DNA from: Rhizobium halophilum
GTDB lineage: Bacteria > Pseudomonadota > Alphaproteobacteria > Rhizobiales > Rhizobiaceae
Reading direction: 5' to 3'
Assembly: GCF_021648825.1 (NCBI RefSeq)
Contig: NZ_JAKJHS010000004.1
Span: 124,001 to 188,000 of the forward strand
Length of the DNA stretch: 64,000 bases
The position numbers and the translations under genes are program-made. Shown piece after piece: positions 20,114 to 28,999 of the stretch (positions within the stretch are counted from its first letter, which is position 1; the number at the start of each line of letters is the position of its first letter). The notes under the pieces are model-generated. The model was not told the DNA's origin and did no database searches. It saw only the letters and a list, made by a program, of their open reading frames with translations.

Positions 20114-20440
20114 ATGAATAACCGATCAGATTTCAACAAGCCCCGCCCGGCTCCAGGTCACCCGGGCCCGGCGGGCCCGGAAGCGCCGATGAGCGCCACT
20201 GAAGCCAGGCAGGGTCGGGCTGGATTTCCTGTTCTGAAAGTGCTCATAGCCGCCTTGATCCTTCTTGCGATCGCCTGGGGCGTTGCGGAGATCTGGGGCC
20301 AGGCCACAGAGCCGCCGGCAGAACAGACCGCTACACCGCCGGCGGGTGACACAACACCCGGGACACAGGAAGCGCAGCCCTCTGCTAATCCTGCCGATGC
20401 CCCCGCCCCAGCCCCCTCGACCAGTGCGCCGGCAAACTAG
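20114..20440 (+). CDS. Small single-pass membrane protein, proline/alanine-rich tail
   Basis: A 108-residue protein with no recognised family. A charged and glycine/proline-rich N-terminus of about 35 residues is followed by one hydrophobic helix (VLKVLIAALILLAIAWGVAEIW) and a low-complexity tail rich in Pro, Ala and Thr that ends near a Ser-Ala run. The ATG is preceded by GAGGAG. The tail composition suggests a periplasmic spacer. It follows the GhrA-like gene by 74 bases and may share its transcript. Confidence 0.65.
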   Translation: MNNRSDFNKPRPAPGHPGPAGPEAPMSATEARQGRAGFPVLKVLIAALILLAIAWGVAEIWGQATEPPAEQTATPPAGDTTPGTQEAQPSANPADAPAPAPSTSAPAN

Positions 20441-20496
20441 TCGCGGAAGCGTGACGCAACTGCAGCTGTGGACTTGCTTGCCGAAATTTCCTAGTC

Positions 20497-20531
20497 TTTC
20501 TACAGAGGCGGTTCGGCTGCCTCTGTAGAAA
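20497..20531. promoter_or_regulatory. 13-bp perfect palindrome upstream of pncB
   Basis: TTTCTACAGAGGC and its exact complement are separated by nine bases and lie 43 bases before the pncB start. Neither side is followed by a run of T, so it is not a normal intrinsic terminator in either direction. It may be an operator for pncB (NAD-biosynthesis genes are regulated in related bacteria) or a transcript-end hairpin of the gene before. Confidence 0.5.
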
Positions 20532-20573
20532 AAACATACAGGTAAGGTCTCCCGCGAGGCCAGGGCGGGCAGT

Positions 20574-21878
20574 ATGACCAAGACGGACATCGCAAGTCGG
20601 GTCTACAATCATGCTTGGAAGCTGGATCCCATTATCCGCAGCCTGATCGATACGGATTTTTATAAGCTGCTGATGCTTCAGATGATCTGGAAGCTCTACC
20701 CGCAGGTGGACGCGACCTTCTCTTTGATCAACAGAACAAAGACCGTTCTCCTGGCCGACGAGATCGATGAGCACGAACTGCGTGAACAGCTCGATCACGC
20801 TCGGACCCTCCACTTGAGCAAGAAGGAGATGATCTGGCTGGCGGGTAACACATTTTATGGGCGTAAGCAGATCTTCGAGCCCGAATTTCTGAACTGGCTT
20901 GCGACCTACCAGCTGCCCGAGTATGAATTGTCGCGGCGTGATGGCCAATATGAGCTGCATTTTCACGGACGCTGGATGGAAACCACCATGTGGGAAATTC
21001 CGGCGCTCGCGATCATCAACGAACTCCGCTCACGCGCCGCCATGCGTCATATGGGCCAGTTCACGCTCGATGTTCTCTATGCACGCGCAAAGGCCAAGAT
21101 GTGGGAGAAGGTTGAGCGTCTGCGCACGCTCCCAGGCCTCCGCATCTCAGACTTCGGAACTCGCCGGCGTCATAGCTTCCTGTGGCAGCGTTGGTGCGTG
21201 GAGGCCCTGAAGGAGGGGATTGGTCCCGCGTTCACCGGCACCAGCAATGTCTTGTTAGCCATGGATTCCGATCTGGAGGCCGTCGGGACAAACGCGCATG
21301 AACTACCGATGGTTGTGGCGGCCTTGGCGGAAACGGACGAACAACTGCGCGCTGCTCCCTACAAGGTGCTCAAGGACTGGAACACGCTCTATGGGGGAAA
21401 CCTCTTGATCGTTCTCCCCGACGCTTTTGGCACCAGCGCTTTTCTTCGAGATGCACCTGAGTGGGTCGCGGATTGGACCGGCTTCCGCCCCGACAGCGCT
21501 CCTCCCGTCGAAGGCGGCGAAAGGATCATTGAGTGGTGGCGGCGGATGAACCGGGATCCTCGGGGGAAGCTCCTGATCTTTTCCGACGGCCTGGACGTGG
21601 ATGCCATCATCGATACGTATCGGCATTTCGAGGGTCGCGTCCGAATGAGCTTCGGCTGGGGAACGAATCTCACCAATGATTTTGCCCGTTGCGCGCCACA
21701 GCACGTGGAAAGTTTGAAGCCCATCTCGCTGGTGTGCAAGGTCAGCCATGCCAACGGACGGCCCGCCGTAAAGCTCTCCGACAATCCGCGCAAGGCAACG
21801 GGGGATCCTGCGGAGGTGGAGCGATATCTGCGTTTCTTCGGCGCTCAGGATCGCGTGGAGCAGGCGGTGCTAGTGTGA
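20574..21878 (+). CDS. pncB: Nicotinate phosphoribosyltransferase
   Basis: A 434-residue enzyme that salvages nicotinate into NAD by transferring phosphoribose from PRPP with ATP hydrolysis. Family landmarks include [17 protein letters not shown] near residue 24, [28 protein letters not shown] and [17 protein letters not shown] with [10 protein letters not shown]. Length is normal for the proteobacterial type. It stands alone, with a striking palindrome just upstream and no cotranscribed partner. Confidence 0.95.
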   Translation: MTKTDIASRVYNHAWKLDPIIRSLIDTDFYKLLMLQMIWKLYPQVDATFSLINRTKTVLLADEIDEHELREQLDHARTLHLSKKEMIWLAGNTFYGRKQIFEPEFLNWLATYQLPEYELSRRDGQYELHFHGRWMETTMWEIPALAIINELRSRAAMRHMGQFTLDVLYARAKAKMWEKVERLRTLPGLRISDFGTRRRHSFLWQRWCVEALKEGIGPAFTGTSNVLLAMDSDLEAVGTNAHELPMVVAALAETDEQLRAAPYKVLKDWNTLYGGNLLIVLPDAFGTSAFLRDAPEWVADWTGFRPDSAPPVEGGERIIEWWRRMNRDPRGKLLIFSDGLDVDAIIDTYRHFEGRVRMSFGWGTNLTNDFARCAPQHVESLKPISLVCKVSHANGRPAVKLSDNPRKATGDPAEVERYLRFFGAQDRVEQAVLV

Positions 21879-21938
21879 AGCGGCCAGAGGTTCCGCGTGA
21901 GCAGAGCCTCTGACCTGAGTATGATCTGACGTGGTGGG

Positions 21939-22337
21939 TTACTGAATGACCTGGACGACCGTCCGGGTCTCAGGATCCACGATCACCCGCTGCTCGTTCA
22001 CCACGGCATAGGAATAGCTGGTGTGTTCGGGAACCGGTGTCAGTACTACGGTTTCAGGCAGTGGCTGCCCAACCTCGATCTGTCGCTCGATGACGACGGG
22101 TGTTGCTGGAGCCGGCTGTTCCTGAACAAAGGTCACAACTTCCTGCGGCGGCGGATCGATCGCCGTACCGAGAGCTGCGCCTGCAATACCGCCGACTGCT
22201 GCACCGACAGGTCCACCAATGATGGCACCGGTTACTGCACCGCCGGCTGCGCCGCTTGCAGTCCCTTCCTGAGCGAAAGCGCCCGAGGCGAAGGAAGCTA
22301 CGGCGACAACGCAAGAAGCTAGCATGACGTTTTTCAT
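21939..22337 (-). CDS. DUF1236-containing exported glycine-rich protein
   Basis: A 132-residue protein with a signal peptide (MKNVMLASCVVAVASFASGAFA, cut before QEG), a glycine/alanine-rich repeat-like segment at about residues 28-60 of the glycine-zipper type (GAIIGGPVGAAVGGIAGAALG), and a C-terminal DUF1236 region with VVNEQRVIVDPETRTVVQVI. DUF1236 proteins are common in Rhizobiales and of unknown function, probably envelope-associated. AAGGAG precedes the ATG. Convergent with pncB. Confidence 0.8.
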   Translation of the reverse strand: MKNVMLASCVVAVASFASGAFAQEGTASGAAGGAVTGAIIGGPVGAAVGGIAGAALGTAIDPPPQEVVTFVQEQPAPATPVVIERQIEVGQPLPETVVLTPVPEHTSYSYAVVNEQRVIVDPETRTVVQVIQ

Positions 22338-22452
22338 TAGAGTTCTCCTTATCTGTGCCCTTCCGCGCAGAAGAACACATTCGTTGAACTCTGGTTCCGC
22401 CGGTCCTGTAACGGTTGGTTATACCGCGTTAGATTGGGGGAGCATCAGGAAC

Positions 22453-22469
22453 GGTCGTCGAAGACGACC
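22453..22469. terminator. Short perfect hairpin downstream of the 55-residue ORF
   Basis: GGTCGTC and GACGACC are separated by three bases, five bases beyond the stop of the small minus-strand gene. No T tract follows on either strand, so termination efficiency would be low. Confidence 0.3.
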
Positions 22470-22473
22470 TGTT

Positions 22474-22641
22474 TCAATGGACGGTTTCGAAGCAGTATTC
22501 GTCACGCAAAAGGCTCAGCGTTTCCTCAAGCGAATCGACAAGGATGTCCGTCAGCTGATCCATGCTGTTGTCTTCCAGGAAAAGCGCAAGCGTCTGTTCG
22601 GAGATCAACTCTGAGTTATCGCGTTCGTGAGACAAGGTCAT
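22474..22641 (-). CDS. 55-residue acidic helical protein, unknown function
   Basis: A small frame beginning [16 protein letters not shown] and ending DEYCFETVH, preceded directly by AGGAGGAAG, a near-perfect ribosome-binding sequence although only three bases from the ATG (a TTG two codons in would have ideal spacing). It is rich in Leu, Glu and Asp and should form an amphipathic helical hairpin with no membrane segment. It occupies most of the 404-base space between the DUF1236 gene and tRNA-Ser, on their common strand. No family is recognised; codon usage resembles the neighbours. Confidence 0.55.
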   Translation of the reverse strand: MTLSHERDNSELISEQTLALFLEDNSMDQLTDILVDSLEETLSLLRDEYCFETVH

Positions 22642-22741
22642 CTTCCTCCTATACCGTACATCCGGCAGCGGAGAAATCGCAGTTCAGGCTTGTGCGGACC
22701 TATCGCCGCCATCTCGATCTCGGAATCAGAGGGGGAGGGAA

Positions 22742-22831
22742 TGGCGGACAGAGAGGGATTCGAACCCTCGATACGCTTTCACGTATACACGCGTTCCAGG
22801 CGTGCGCCTTCAACCACTCGGCCACCTGTCC
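22742..22831 (-). tRNA. tRNA-Ser, anticodon GGA
   Basis: A 90-base gene with encoded CCA end. The acceptor stem GGACAGG pairs with the 3' end, the D-arm GCCGAGTGGTTGAAGGC is typical of serine tRNA, the anticodon loop CTGGAAC gives GGA, a long variable arm (GTATACGTGAAAGCGTAT) is present, and the T-arm GAGGGTTCGAATCCCTC is perfect. The long variable arm confirms class II and serine identity. It reads UCC and UCU codons. Confidence 0.97.
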
Positions 22832-22881
22832 TTGAAGAGTAAGGGCTGCCTGCACAAGCTGCAAAGCAGCGGTCGGGCGCG

Positions 22882-22910
22882 ATATATAACGAGGTTCTCC
22901 TCCGGATCAA
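22882..22910 (-). promoter_or_regulatory. Probable sigma-70 promoter for tRNA-Ser
   Basis: On the minus strand TTGATC (22910-22905) and TATATAT (22888-22882) are separated by 16 bases, with the start expected about 45 bases before the mature tRNA. The AT-rich -10 stands out in GC-rich surroundings. Confidence 0.55.
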
Positions 22911-23042
22911 CCGGAATCTCTCGCAAAATTGCCTGATCCTGTGAGATGCTGCATTCGTTGCGCAAGTTTGCGCCACGCGGTATCGCTGAAGAACGGCGGG
23001 CGCCCCTTGTTTTCGTTCGCCAAGACCCCGGAGCCTGCGCCC

Positions 23043-23363
23043 TTGATCCGCACTTTCCTTCACTTCCTCAGTCTGCTTTGCCTGCTGCTGGCGATCATGG
23101 CTGGCACGCTCGATTCGATCGAATCGGTCTCATCCTCTTCCGTCGTCATGACGTCGCTCGGGAATCACTGGCAGAACCTTGACGTGGTCAGCCTCGCCCT
23201 GGCGGAGGAGGCGGTGGGTCACTATATCCATCCTGATGTTTGGGGTTGGGCGGTGGCGCCGCTCTTGGCGCAGCCAGCCTTCGCCGTGTTTCTCGCGCTG
23301 TCCTTGCTGTTCTGGATGATGGGCTATCGCCGCCCCCGTTTCGCCGGGCGGTTCTCGGCCTGA
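23043..23363 (+). CDS. Small two-helix inner-membrane protein
   Basis: A protein of about 106 residues with an N-terminal hydrophobic helix (FLHFLSLLCLLLAIMAG), a middle region with SIESVSSSSVVMTSLGNHW and a second helix near the C-terminus (FAVFLALSLLFWMMGY) followed by a basic tail. This layout is a common uncharacterised alphaproteobacterial family that some databases label as a PetM-like cytochrome b6f subunit, which is surely wrong functionally. The TTG at 23043 with GGAG upstream keeps the first helix; the first ATG at 23097 would lose it. Start therefore uncertain. Confidence 0.6.
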   Translation: MIRTFLHFLSLLCLLLAIMAGTLDSIESVSSSSVVMTSLGNHWQNLDVVSLALAEEAVGHYIHPDVWGWAVAPLLAQPAFAVFLALSLLFWMMGYRRPRFAGRFSA

Positions 23364-23423
23364 TCCGGAGGCGCGGCGCCACTCGCCAAAGCCTGACATT
23401 CCACCCACGCCAGGAGGTTTGCG

Positions 23424-24074
23424 ATGTTTGTCATCGACATGTTCAACAAGAAGACCGCCATGCCGACGTCGGAGACGGCACTGCCGGGCAGACCGGATCC
23501 GATCCCGACATCGGAAATGCACTTCGTCAACGGCCGGGCGTTGAAGGGACCTTATCCCGAAGGGCTTCAGGTCGCTTATCTTGGGATGGGGTGCTTCTGG
23601 GGTGCCGAGCGGCTGTTCTGGAAGATCCCGGGGGTCTATGTGACCGCAGTCGGTTATGCTGGCGGGATCACACCCAACCCGACCTATCAGGAAACCACGA
23701 CGGGGCTGACCGGCCACGCGGAGATCGTGAAGGTGGTCTTCGATCCGGCGGTGGTTTCGTACCGCGAGCTGCTGAGGATCTTCTTTGAGGAGCATGACCC
23801 GACTCAGGGTATGCGCCAGGGCAATGATATCGGCACCACCTACCGCTCCGCAATCTACACCACCAGGGAGGAGCAGGCGGTGGAGGCGCGCGAGGCGCTT
23901 GAGGCGTTCCAGGACGCTCTGCAGGCTGCCGGTCACAAGAGCAAGATCACCACCGAAATCGCGCCGATCGACGTCTTCTATTATGCCGAGGATTACCATC
24001 AGCAGTATCTGGCGAAGAACCCCGGCGGCTATTGTGGCCTGAAGGGCACCGGCGTCAGCTGCCCCGCCGGGTAG
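23424..24074 (+). CDS. msrA: Peptide-methionine (S)-S-oxide reductase
   Basis: A 216-residue MsrA that reduces the S-epimer of methionine sulfoxide in proteins and free. The catalytic motif [11 protein letters not shown] lies at about residues 55-65, with the nucleophile cysteine in it. [21 protein letters not shown] and [17 protein letters not shown], the latter with a resolving-type cysteine, are also standard. GGAGG precedes the ATG. A strong terminator follows 24 bases after the stop. Confidence 0.96.
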   Translation: MFVIDMFNKKTAMPTSETALPGRPDPIPTSEMHFVNGRALKGPYPEGLQVAYLGMGCFWGAERLFWKIPGVYVTAVGYAGGITPNPTYQETTTGLTGHAEIVKVVFDPAVVSYRELLRIFFEEHDPTQGMRQGNDIGTTYRSAIYTTREEQAVEAREALEAFQDALQAAGHKSKITTEIAPIDVFYYAEDYHQQYLAKNPGGYCGLKGTGVSCPAG

Positions 24075-24097
24075 ATTCAAGGCAAGCGCACGTCTTC

Positions 24098-24132
24098 ATG
24101 CCGCGGATTTCATCGATCCGCGGCATTTTTTT
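24098..24132 (+). terminator. Intrinsic terminator after msrA
   Basis: An 11-bp perfect stem, ATGCCGCGGAT with ATCCGCGGCAT around a seven-base loop, is followed by six T residues. This is the clearest intrinsic terminator in the window. It separates msrA from the nucleoside-transport operon, whose promoter must lie within the next 180 bases, where I see no other gene. Confidence 0.9.
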
Positions 24133-24312
24133 GTGCAGGCTCGACCGCAAGCTTCGGATATTTACCAAGAGCAAAAAATCGGGTGAATTTTTCGCCTGCA
24201 CATGCAAAAGTGCCGGAAGCCGGTCTCTTACGGGGAGGATCGGTCGCCGCAGGCACGCGCTGTTGCGAAGATGCGGGAAGACCCAGCTATCAACACAAAA
24301 AAACAGGGCTGC

Positions 24313-25308
24313 ATGATGAAGAAAACCCTTTTGACCCTCATGGCCATGGCCGCAATGTCGGCAACCGCGCTCGCAGCTGAGATCAAGCCGGCGCTGGTCT
24401 ATGGGACCGGCGGCAAGTTCGACAAGTCCTTTAACGAGGCAGCCTATGGCGGCGCCGAAAAGTTCAAGGAAGAAACGGGGGTCGAGTACCGGGATTTCGA
24501 GCCGACCAGCGACACGCAGGGCGAGCAGGCAATCCGCAACTTCGCAAGCCGAGGCTATAACCCGGTCGTTGCCGTCTCCTTCGCCTGGACTTCGGCCATG
24601 GAAAAGGTTGCGGCCGAGTTCCCTGACACCAAGTTCGTCATCGTCGACGCCGTGGTCGATCTCCCGAACGTCCGTTCGGTCGTCTATAAGGAAGAAGAAG
24701 GCTCCTATCTCGTTGGCCTGCTCGCGGGCATGGCGTCCGAGACCGGCAAGGTCGGCTTCGTCGGCGGGATGGACATTCCATTGATCCGCAAGTTCGGTTG
24801 CGGCTACGTCCAGGGCGTCAAGGCCGCAAATCCGGATGCGGAGGTCTTCCAGAACATGGTCGGCACCACGGGTGCGGCCTGGAACGATCCGGTTCGTGCC
24901 GGCGAATTGACCAAGAACCAGATCGACCAGGGCGCCGACGTCATCTACGCGGCAGCGGGGGCAAGCGGCCTCGGCGTTCTGCAGACGGCGGCTGACAACG
25001 ACAAGCTCGGCATCGGTGTGGATTCCAACCAGAACCACCTCCATCCCGGCGATGTGCTGACCTCGATGGTCAAGCGCGTCGATCTTGCCGTCTACAACGC
25101 CTTCAAGGACACCCAGGGCGACGCCTTCACCGCCGGCGTCCAGTCGCTCGGTGTCGAGCAGGATGGCGTGACCTACGCGGTCGACGAGAACAACAAGGAA
25201 CTGATCACGCCGGAGATGCAGGCCGCTGCCGAGAAGGCAAAGGCTGACATCATCGCCGGCACCGTCAAGGTCCACGACTACATGTCGGACAATTCCTGCC
25301 CGAACTAA
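24313..25308 (+). CDS. BMP-family ABC transporter substrate-binding protein (nucleoside uptake)
   Basis: A 331-residue periplasmic binding protein of the basic membrane protein (PnrA/BmpA) class. The signal peptide [21 protein letters not shown] is followed by [20 protein letters not shown], the hallmark of the family; there is no lipobox cysteine, so the protein is soluble in the periplasm. Members bind purine and pyrimidine nucleosides, which agrees with the nucleoside-catabolic genes downstream. The ATG at 24313 (or 24316) starts the signal peptide. Confidence 0.9.
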   Translation: MMKKTLLTLMAMAAMSATALAAEIKPALVYGTGGKFDKSFNEAAYGGAEKFKEETGVEYRDFEPTSDTQGEQAIRNFASRGYNPVVAVSFAWTSAMEKVAAEFPDTKFVIVDAVVDLPNVRSVVYKEEEGSYLVGLLAGMASETGKVGFVGGMDIPLIRKFGCGYVQGVKAANPDAEVFQNMVGTTGAAWNDPVRAGELTKNQIDQGADVIYAAAGASGLGVLQTAADNDKLGIGVDSNQNHLHPGDVLTSMVKRVDLAVYNAFKDTQGDAFTAGVQSLGVEQDGVTYAVDENNKELITPEMQAAAEKAKADIIAGTVKVHDYMSDNSCPN

Positions 25309-25315
25309 GAACACG

Positions 25316-25351
25316 GAGGGCGCATGCGGTTTGAGATCCGCATGCGCCCTC
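25316..25351 (+). promoter_or_regulatory. 14-bp intergenic hairpin between binding protein and ATPase genes
   Basis: GAGGGCGCATGCGG pairs perfectly with CCGCATGCGCCCTC across an eight-base loop, eight bases after the binding-protein stop and 28 bases before the ATPase start. No T run follows. Such hairpins commonly protect the abundant binding-protein mRNA from 3' decay and reduce expression of the genes beyond. Confidence 0.65.
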
Positions 25352-25379
25352 TTCATGCCCGAATCTGAAAGGCGGACGA

Positions 25380-26903
25380 TTGAGCCTCGACCCTTCACCA
25401 GCGCCGGCGATCGAGCTTGTCGGGATCGACAAGAAGTTCGGGCCGGTGCACGCCAACAAGAACATCAACCTCACGATCGCCAAGGGCTCCATTCACGGGA
25501 TCATCGGCGAGAACGGCGCTGGAAAATCGACCCTGATGTCGATCATCTACGGCTTCTACCAGGCCGACCAGGGTCAGATCCGGATCAACGGCAAGCCCAT
25601 CGTCATCCGTGACAGCCAGGCCGCCATCTCCAACGGGATCGGAATGGTCCACCAGCACTTCATGCTGGTGGAAAACTTCACCGTACTGGAAAACGTGGTG
25701 CTGGGCGTCGAGGGTGGCGCCTTGCTCGGGCGTGATGCGGCCCGCGCACGCGGCGAACTCGAACGCCTGCAGAAGGACTATGGACTGGAGGTTGACCTAG
25801 ACGCGATCGTTGAAGATCTGCCGGTCGGGGCGCAACAGCGCGTCGAAATCCTGAAGGCGCTTTATCGTGGTGCAGACATTCTGATCTTGGACGAGCCGAC
25901 GGGCGTGCTGACACCGGCGGAGGCCGATCATCTCTTCAACGTCCTGCGCGTGCTTCGCGATCAGGGCAAGACGATCCTCCTGATAACCCACAAGCTGCGC
26001 GAGATCATGGCGATCACCGACGCAGTCTCCGTGATGCGGCGGGGCGAAATGGTCGCAACGCGAGCAACGGCTGAGACCACGGTCGAGGAACTCGCCGAGC
26101 TGATGGTCGGCCGGCGCGTGCTTCTGCATGTGGAGAAGGGCGAGGCGAAGCCAGGTCCGGTGCTGCTGTCGGTAAAGAACCTCACCGTCAAGGACGGCCG
26201 CGGCGTCAAAATGGTCGACAATGTCTCCTTCGATGTTCGTGCGGGCGAGATCGTCGGCATCGCCGGGGTCGCCGGGAACGGCCAGTCCGAGCTGCTTGAG
26301 GCGATCGCCGGCATCCGCAAACCCTCCTCCGGCAAGATCCTCATTGATGGGCAGCCGGTGGCGGAGCTCGATGCCGCGCGTCGTCGCGAACTCGGGCTTG
26401 CTCACATCCCGGAAGATCGCCACCACATGGGTCTCGTACTCAAGTTCGAGGAGTATGAGAATTCCATCCTCGGCTATCACCGCGATCAGAGGTACGGCAG
26501 CGGCGCCTTCCTTGATCTCGAGGCCATCCGTAAGGACGCCGAGGACAAAATCGCCAAGTACGATATTCGCCCGCCGAACCCGAGGTTGAAGACGGCAAAC
26601 TTTTCCGGCGGAAACCAGCAGAAAATCGTTGTCGCGCGCGAAATTGAGCGCGATCCCAAGCTTCTGATCGTAGGCCAGCCTACTCGGGGCGTTGACGTGG
26701 GCGCGATCGAATTCATCCACCGCCGCATCATCGAGACGCGTGACGCGGGCAAGGCGGTGCTTCTCGTTTCTGTGGAGCTCGACGAGATCCGCTCCCTTTC
26801 CGATCGCATCCTGGTGATGTTTGCCGGCAAGATCGTCGGCGAGAAGACCAGCGAAGCTGGCGAACAGACCCTCGGCCTGATGATGGCCGGCATCGCGGCG
26901 TGA
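25380..26903 (+). CDS. Nucleoside ABC transporter ATPase with two nucleotide-binding domains
   Basis: A 507-residue tandem ATPase of the sugar/nucleoside (RbsA/NupA-like) type. The first domain has Walker A GENGAGKSTLM near residue 42 and a variant signature VGAQQRVEI; the second has a degenerate Walker A, GVAGNGQSELLE, and signature FSGGNQQKIVVAREI, as usual for this class. It starts with TTG, which together with the hairpin upstream should keep its synthesis below that of the binding protein. Confidence 0.9.
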   Translation: MSLDPSPAPAIELVGIDKKFGPVHANKNINLTIAKGSIHGIIGENGAGKSTLMSIIYGFYQADQGQIRINGKPIVIRDSQAAISNGIGMVHQHFMLVENFTVLENVVLGVEGGALLGRDAARARGELERLQKDYGLEVDLDAIVEDLPVGAQQRVEILKALYRGADILILDEPTGVLTPAEADHLFNVLRVLRDQGKTILLITHKLREIMAITDAVSVMRRGEMVATRATAETTVEELAELMVGRRVLLHVEKGEAKPGPVLLSVKNLTVKDGRGVKMVDNVSFDVRAGEIVGIAGVAGNGQSELLEAIAGIRKPSSGKILIDGQPVAELDAARRRELGLAHIPEDRHHMGLVLKFEEYENSILGYHRDQRYGSGAFLDLEAIRKDAEDKIAKYDIRPPNPRLKTANFSGGNQQKIVVAREIERDPKLLIVGQPTRGVDVGAIEFIHRRIIETRDAGKAVLLVSVELDEIRSLSDRILVMFAGKIVGEKTSEAGEQTLGLMMAGIAA

Positions 26904-26910
26904 GGCTTTC

Positions 26911-28014
26911 ATGACAACTGCATCCGTGCCTCTGCCCAACTGGATCAGCTATGGCCTGATCCCGCTGCTGAATCTGCTTCTCGCCTTCTTCTTCTCTGGC
27001 CTCGTCGTCTGGTGGATCGGAGAAAGTCCGTTCGAGGCGCTGAAGTTCCTGATCCAGGGATCGCTTGGCCGCGGCGACGCAATCGGCTTCACCCTCTTCT
27101 ACACCACGAGTTTCATCTTCACGGGCCTGTCCGTGGCGGTCGCCTTCCACGCCGGATTGTTCAACATCGGTTCAGAAGGTCAGGCCTATGTGGGCGGGCT
27201 CGGTGCAGCGCTCGCCGCCCTGGCGCTGGATCACTACGTCCCTTGGTACGTAACCATGCCGTTTGCGATCGCTGGCGCTGCTATCTTCGGTGCGGCGTGG
27301 GCTTTCATTCCCGCCTGGCTGCAGGCCAAGCGCGGCAGCCACATCGTCATCACCACCATCATGTTCAACTTCATCGGCGCCGCGCTGATGGTCTACCTCC
27401 TGGTCAACGTCTTCATCGTGCCGGGCAAGATGGCGCCGGAAACGCGCACCTTCCTCGAGGGTGGCCAATTGCCGAAGCTCGACTGGCTGATGGCACTCTT
27501 CGGACTGAAGCTCGGTCCGGCGCCCTTCAACGTCTCGTTCCTGATCGCGCTGGTGATGTGCTACCTCGTCTGGCTGCTGATCTGGCGCACCAAGTTTGGC
27601 TACGAGATGCGCACGCTCGGCATCAGCCCGTCGGCGGCCATCTATGCCGGCGTGCCCTATGCCCGTACTGTCATCATCGCAATGCTGATCTCCGGTGGCC
27701 TGGCTGGAATGATGGCGCTGAATGCGGTCAATGGTGCGGCGGCTCGCCTGCAGGTGGAATTCGTTGCCGGGGCAGGCTTCGTCGGCATCGCCGTCTCGCT
27801 GATGGGCCGCAGTCACCCCGTCGGCATCATCCTGGCGGCCCTTCTCTTCGGGATCCTCTACCAGGGCGGCGCCGATCTTTCGTTCGAGATGCCGACGATC
27901 ACCCGCGACATGATCGTCGTCATCCAAGGGCTCGTCATCCTGTTTGCAGGCGCACTGGAATATATGCTGCGGCCTGCTGTCGTTCGGATCTATCAGCAGT
28001 TCGCGAAAGGCTGA
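26911..28014 (+). CDS. Nucleoside ABC transporter permease 1
   Basis: A 367-residue permease of the BPD_transp_2 type with eight to ten membrane segments, starting with the helix YGLIPLLNLLLAFFFSGLVVWW. The central motif FHAGLFNIGSEGQAYVGG is conserved in nucleoside and sugar permeases. It starts seven bases after the ATPase stop. It should form a heterodimeric channel with the next gene product. Confidence 0.92.
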   Translation: MTTASVPLPNWISYGLIPLLNLLLAFFFSGLVVWWIGESPFEALKFLIQGSLGRGDAIGFTLFYTTSFIFTGLSVAVAFHAGLFNIGSEGQAYVGGLGAALAALALDHYVPWYVTMPFAIAGAAIFGAAWAFIPAWLQAKRGSHIVITTIMFNFIGAALMVYLLVNVFIVPGKMAPETRTFLEGGQLPKLDWLMALFGLKLGPAPFNVSFLIALVMCYLVWLLIWRTKFGYEMRTLGISPSAAIYAGVPYARTVIIAMLISGGLAGMMALNAVNGAAARLQVEFVAGAGFVGIAVSLMGRSHPVGIILAALLFGILYQGGADLSFEMPTITRDMIVVIQGLVILFAGALEYMLRPAVVRIYQQFAKG

Positions 28015-28024
28015 GGAGAGACAG

Positions 28025-28996
28025 ATGGAAAACTTCGACATCCTCGTCAGCATCCTCGGCTCGACCGTCCGTCTGTCTATCCCGCTGCTGTTCACCGCCC
28101 TTGCCGGCTTGTTTTCGGAGCGGGCCGGCATTTTCGACATTGGCCTGGAAGGCAAGATGCTGGCAGCCGCCTTCGCATCCGCCGTCGCCGCCTATCTCAC
28201 AGGATCGGCCTGGCTTGGCCTCCTTGCTGGCATTGCCATTTCCATCCTCTTCTCGCTGGTCCACGGATTTGCGTCCATCACCAACCGGGGCAACCAGATC
28301 GTCTCCGGTGTAGCTCTGAACTTTGTTGCCATAGGGCTAACAGTCGTCCTCGGCCAGGCTTGGTTCGGACAGGGCGGACGGACCCCGCAAGTGTCGGGGG
28401 AGGGGCGGTTCTCCCCCATTATCCTTCCGGGCGCCGATGCCATGCGCGACGTGCCGATCATCGGGCCGCTCTACGCCAATGTCATCTCCGGCAACAATAT
28501 CCTCACCTACATGGCCTTCCTTGCCGTGCCGCTTGCGTGGTGGGTGCTGTTTCGTACCCGCTTCGGCCTGAGGCTGAGGGCGGTCGGGGAAAACCCGGGT
28601 GCCGTCGATACGGCAGGCATCTCGGTTACCTGGATGCGCTATCGCGCCGTCATCGTCGCCGGCTTCCTTTGCGGTTTTTCCGGAACCTATCTCGCGATCG
28701 CGCAGTCTGCGGCCTTCATCAACAACATGTCGGCCGGCAAGGGATATATCGCGCTTGCGGCTCTCATCTTTGCAAAGTGGCGGCCCGTACCGGTAATGTT
28801 CGCCTGCCTTCTTTTCGGCTTCCTTGATGCGATCGCCAACTTCATGCAGGGCAAGTCGGTGCCACTGATCGGCGAAGTGCCGGTGCAGATTTTCCAGGCG
28901 CTGCCCTATATCCTGACCTGCGTCCTCTTGGCCGGTTTCATCGGCGTCGCCCGCGCGCCCAAGGCCGGCGGCGTCCCCTATGTAAAGGAGCGTTGA
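28025..28996 (+). CDS. Nucleoside ABC transporter permease 2
   Basis: A 323-residue permease, partner of the preceding one. FSERAGIFDIGLEGKMLAAAF near residue 32 is the counterpart of the conserved GLFNIGxEG motif. Around nine hydrophobic segments follow. The ATG at 28025 is chosen because it has a GGAGAGAC ribosome-binding region and lies 10 bases after permease 1; longer in-frame starts overlap that gene. Confidence 0.92.
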   Translation: MENFDILVSILGSTVRLSIPLLFTALAGLFSERAGIFDIGLEGKMLAAAFASAVAAYLTGSAWLGLLAGIAISILFSLVHGFASITNRGNQIVSGVALNFVAIGLTVVLGQAWFGQGGRTPQVSGEGRFSPIILPGADAMRDVPIIGPLYANVISGNNILTYMAFLAVPLAWWVLFRTRFGLRLRAVGENPGAVDTAGISVTWMRYRAVIVAGFLCGFSGTYLAIAQSAAFINNMSAGKGYIALAALIFAKWRPVPVMFACLLFGFLDAIANFMQGKSVPLIGEVPVQIFQALPYILTCVLLAGFIGVARAPKAGGVPYVKER

Positions 28997-28999
28997 GCG

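Noticed and set aside
21889..21914. CAGAGG/CCTCTG repeat after pncB as a terminator
   Set aside because: Only six base pairs with a loop of about 14 bases and no T run.
22742..22831. tRNA-Ser as an integration site for a mobile element
   Set aside because: No integrase, no repeated tRNA 3' end and no foreign-looking genes are next to it.
24133..24201. Eight-base inverted repeat GTGCAGGC/GCCTGCAC enclosing about 50 bases upstream of the nucleoside-transport operon, considered as a structured leader RNA or riboswitch
   Set aside because: It begins directly after the msrA terminator, leaving no room for a promoter before it, and the inner helices are short and AU-only. It matches no riboswitch I know.
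27012..28313. Plus-strand frame of about 430 codons spanning both nucleoside permeases
   Set aside because: Arg/His/Gly-rich translation in the wrong frame; both permeases are clear in another frame.
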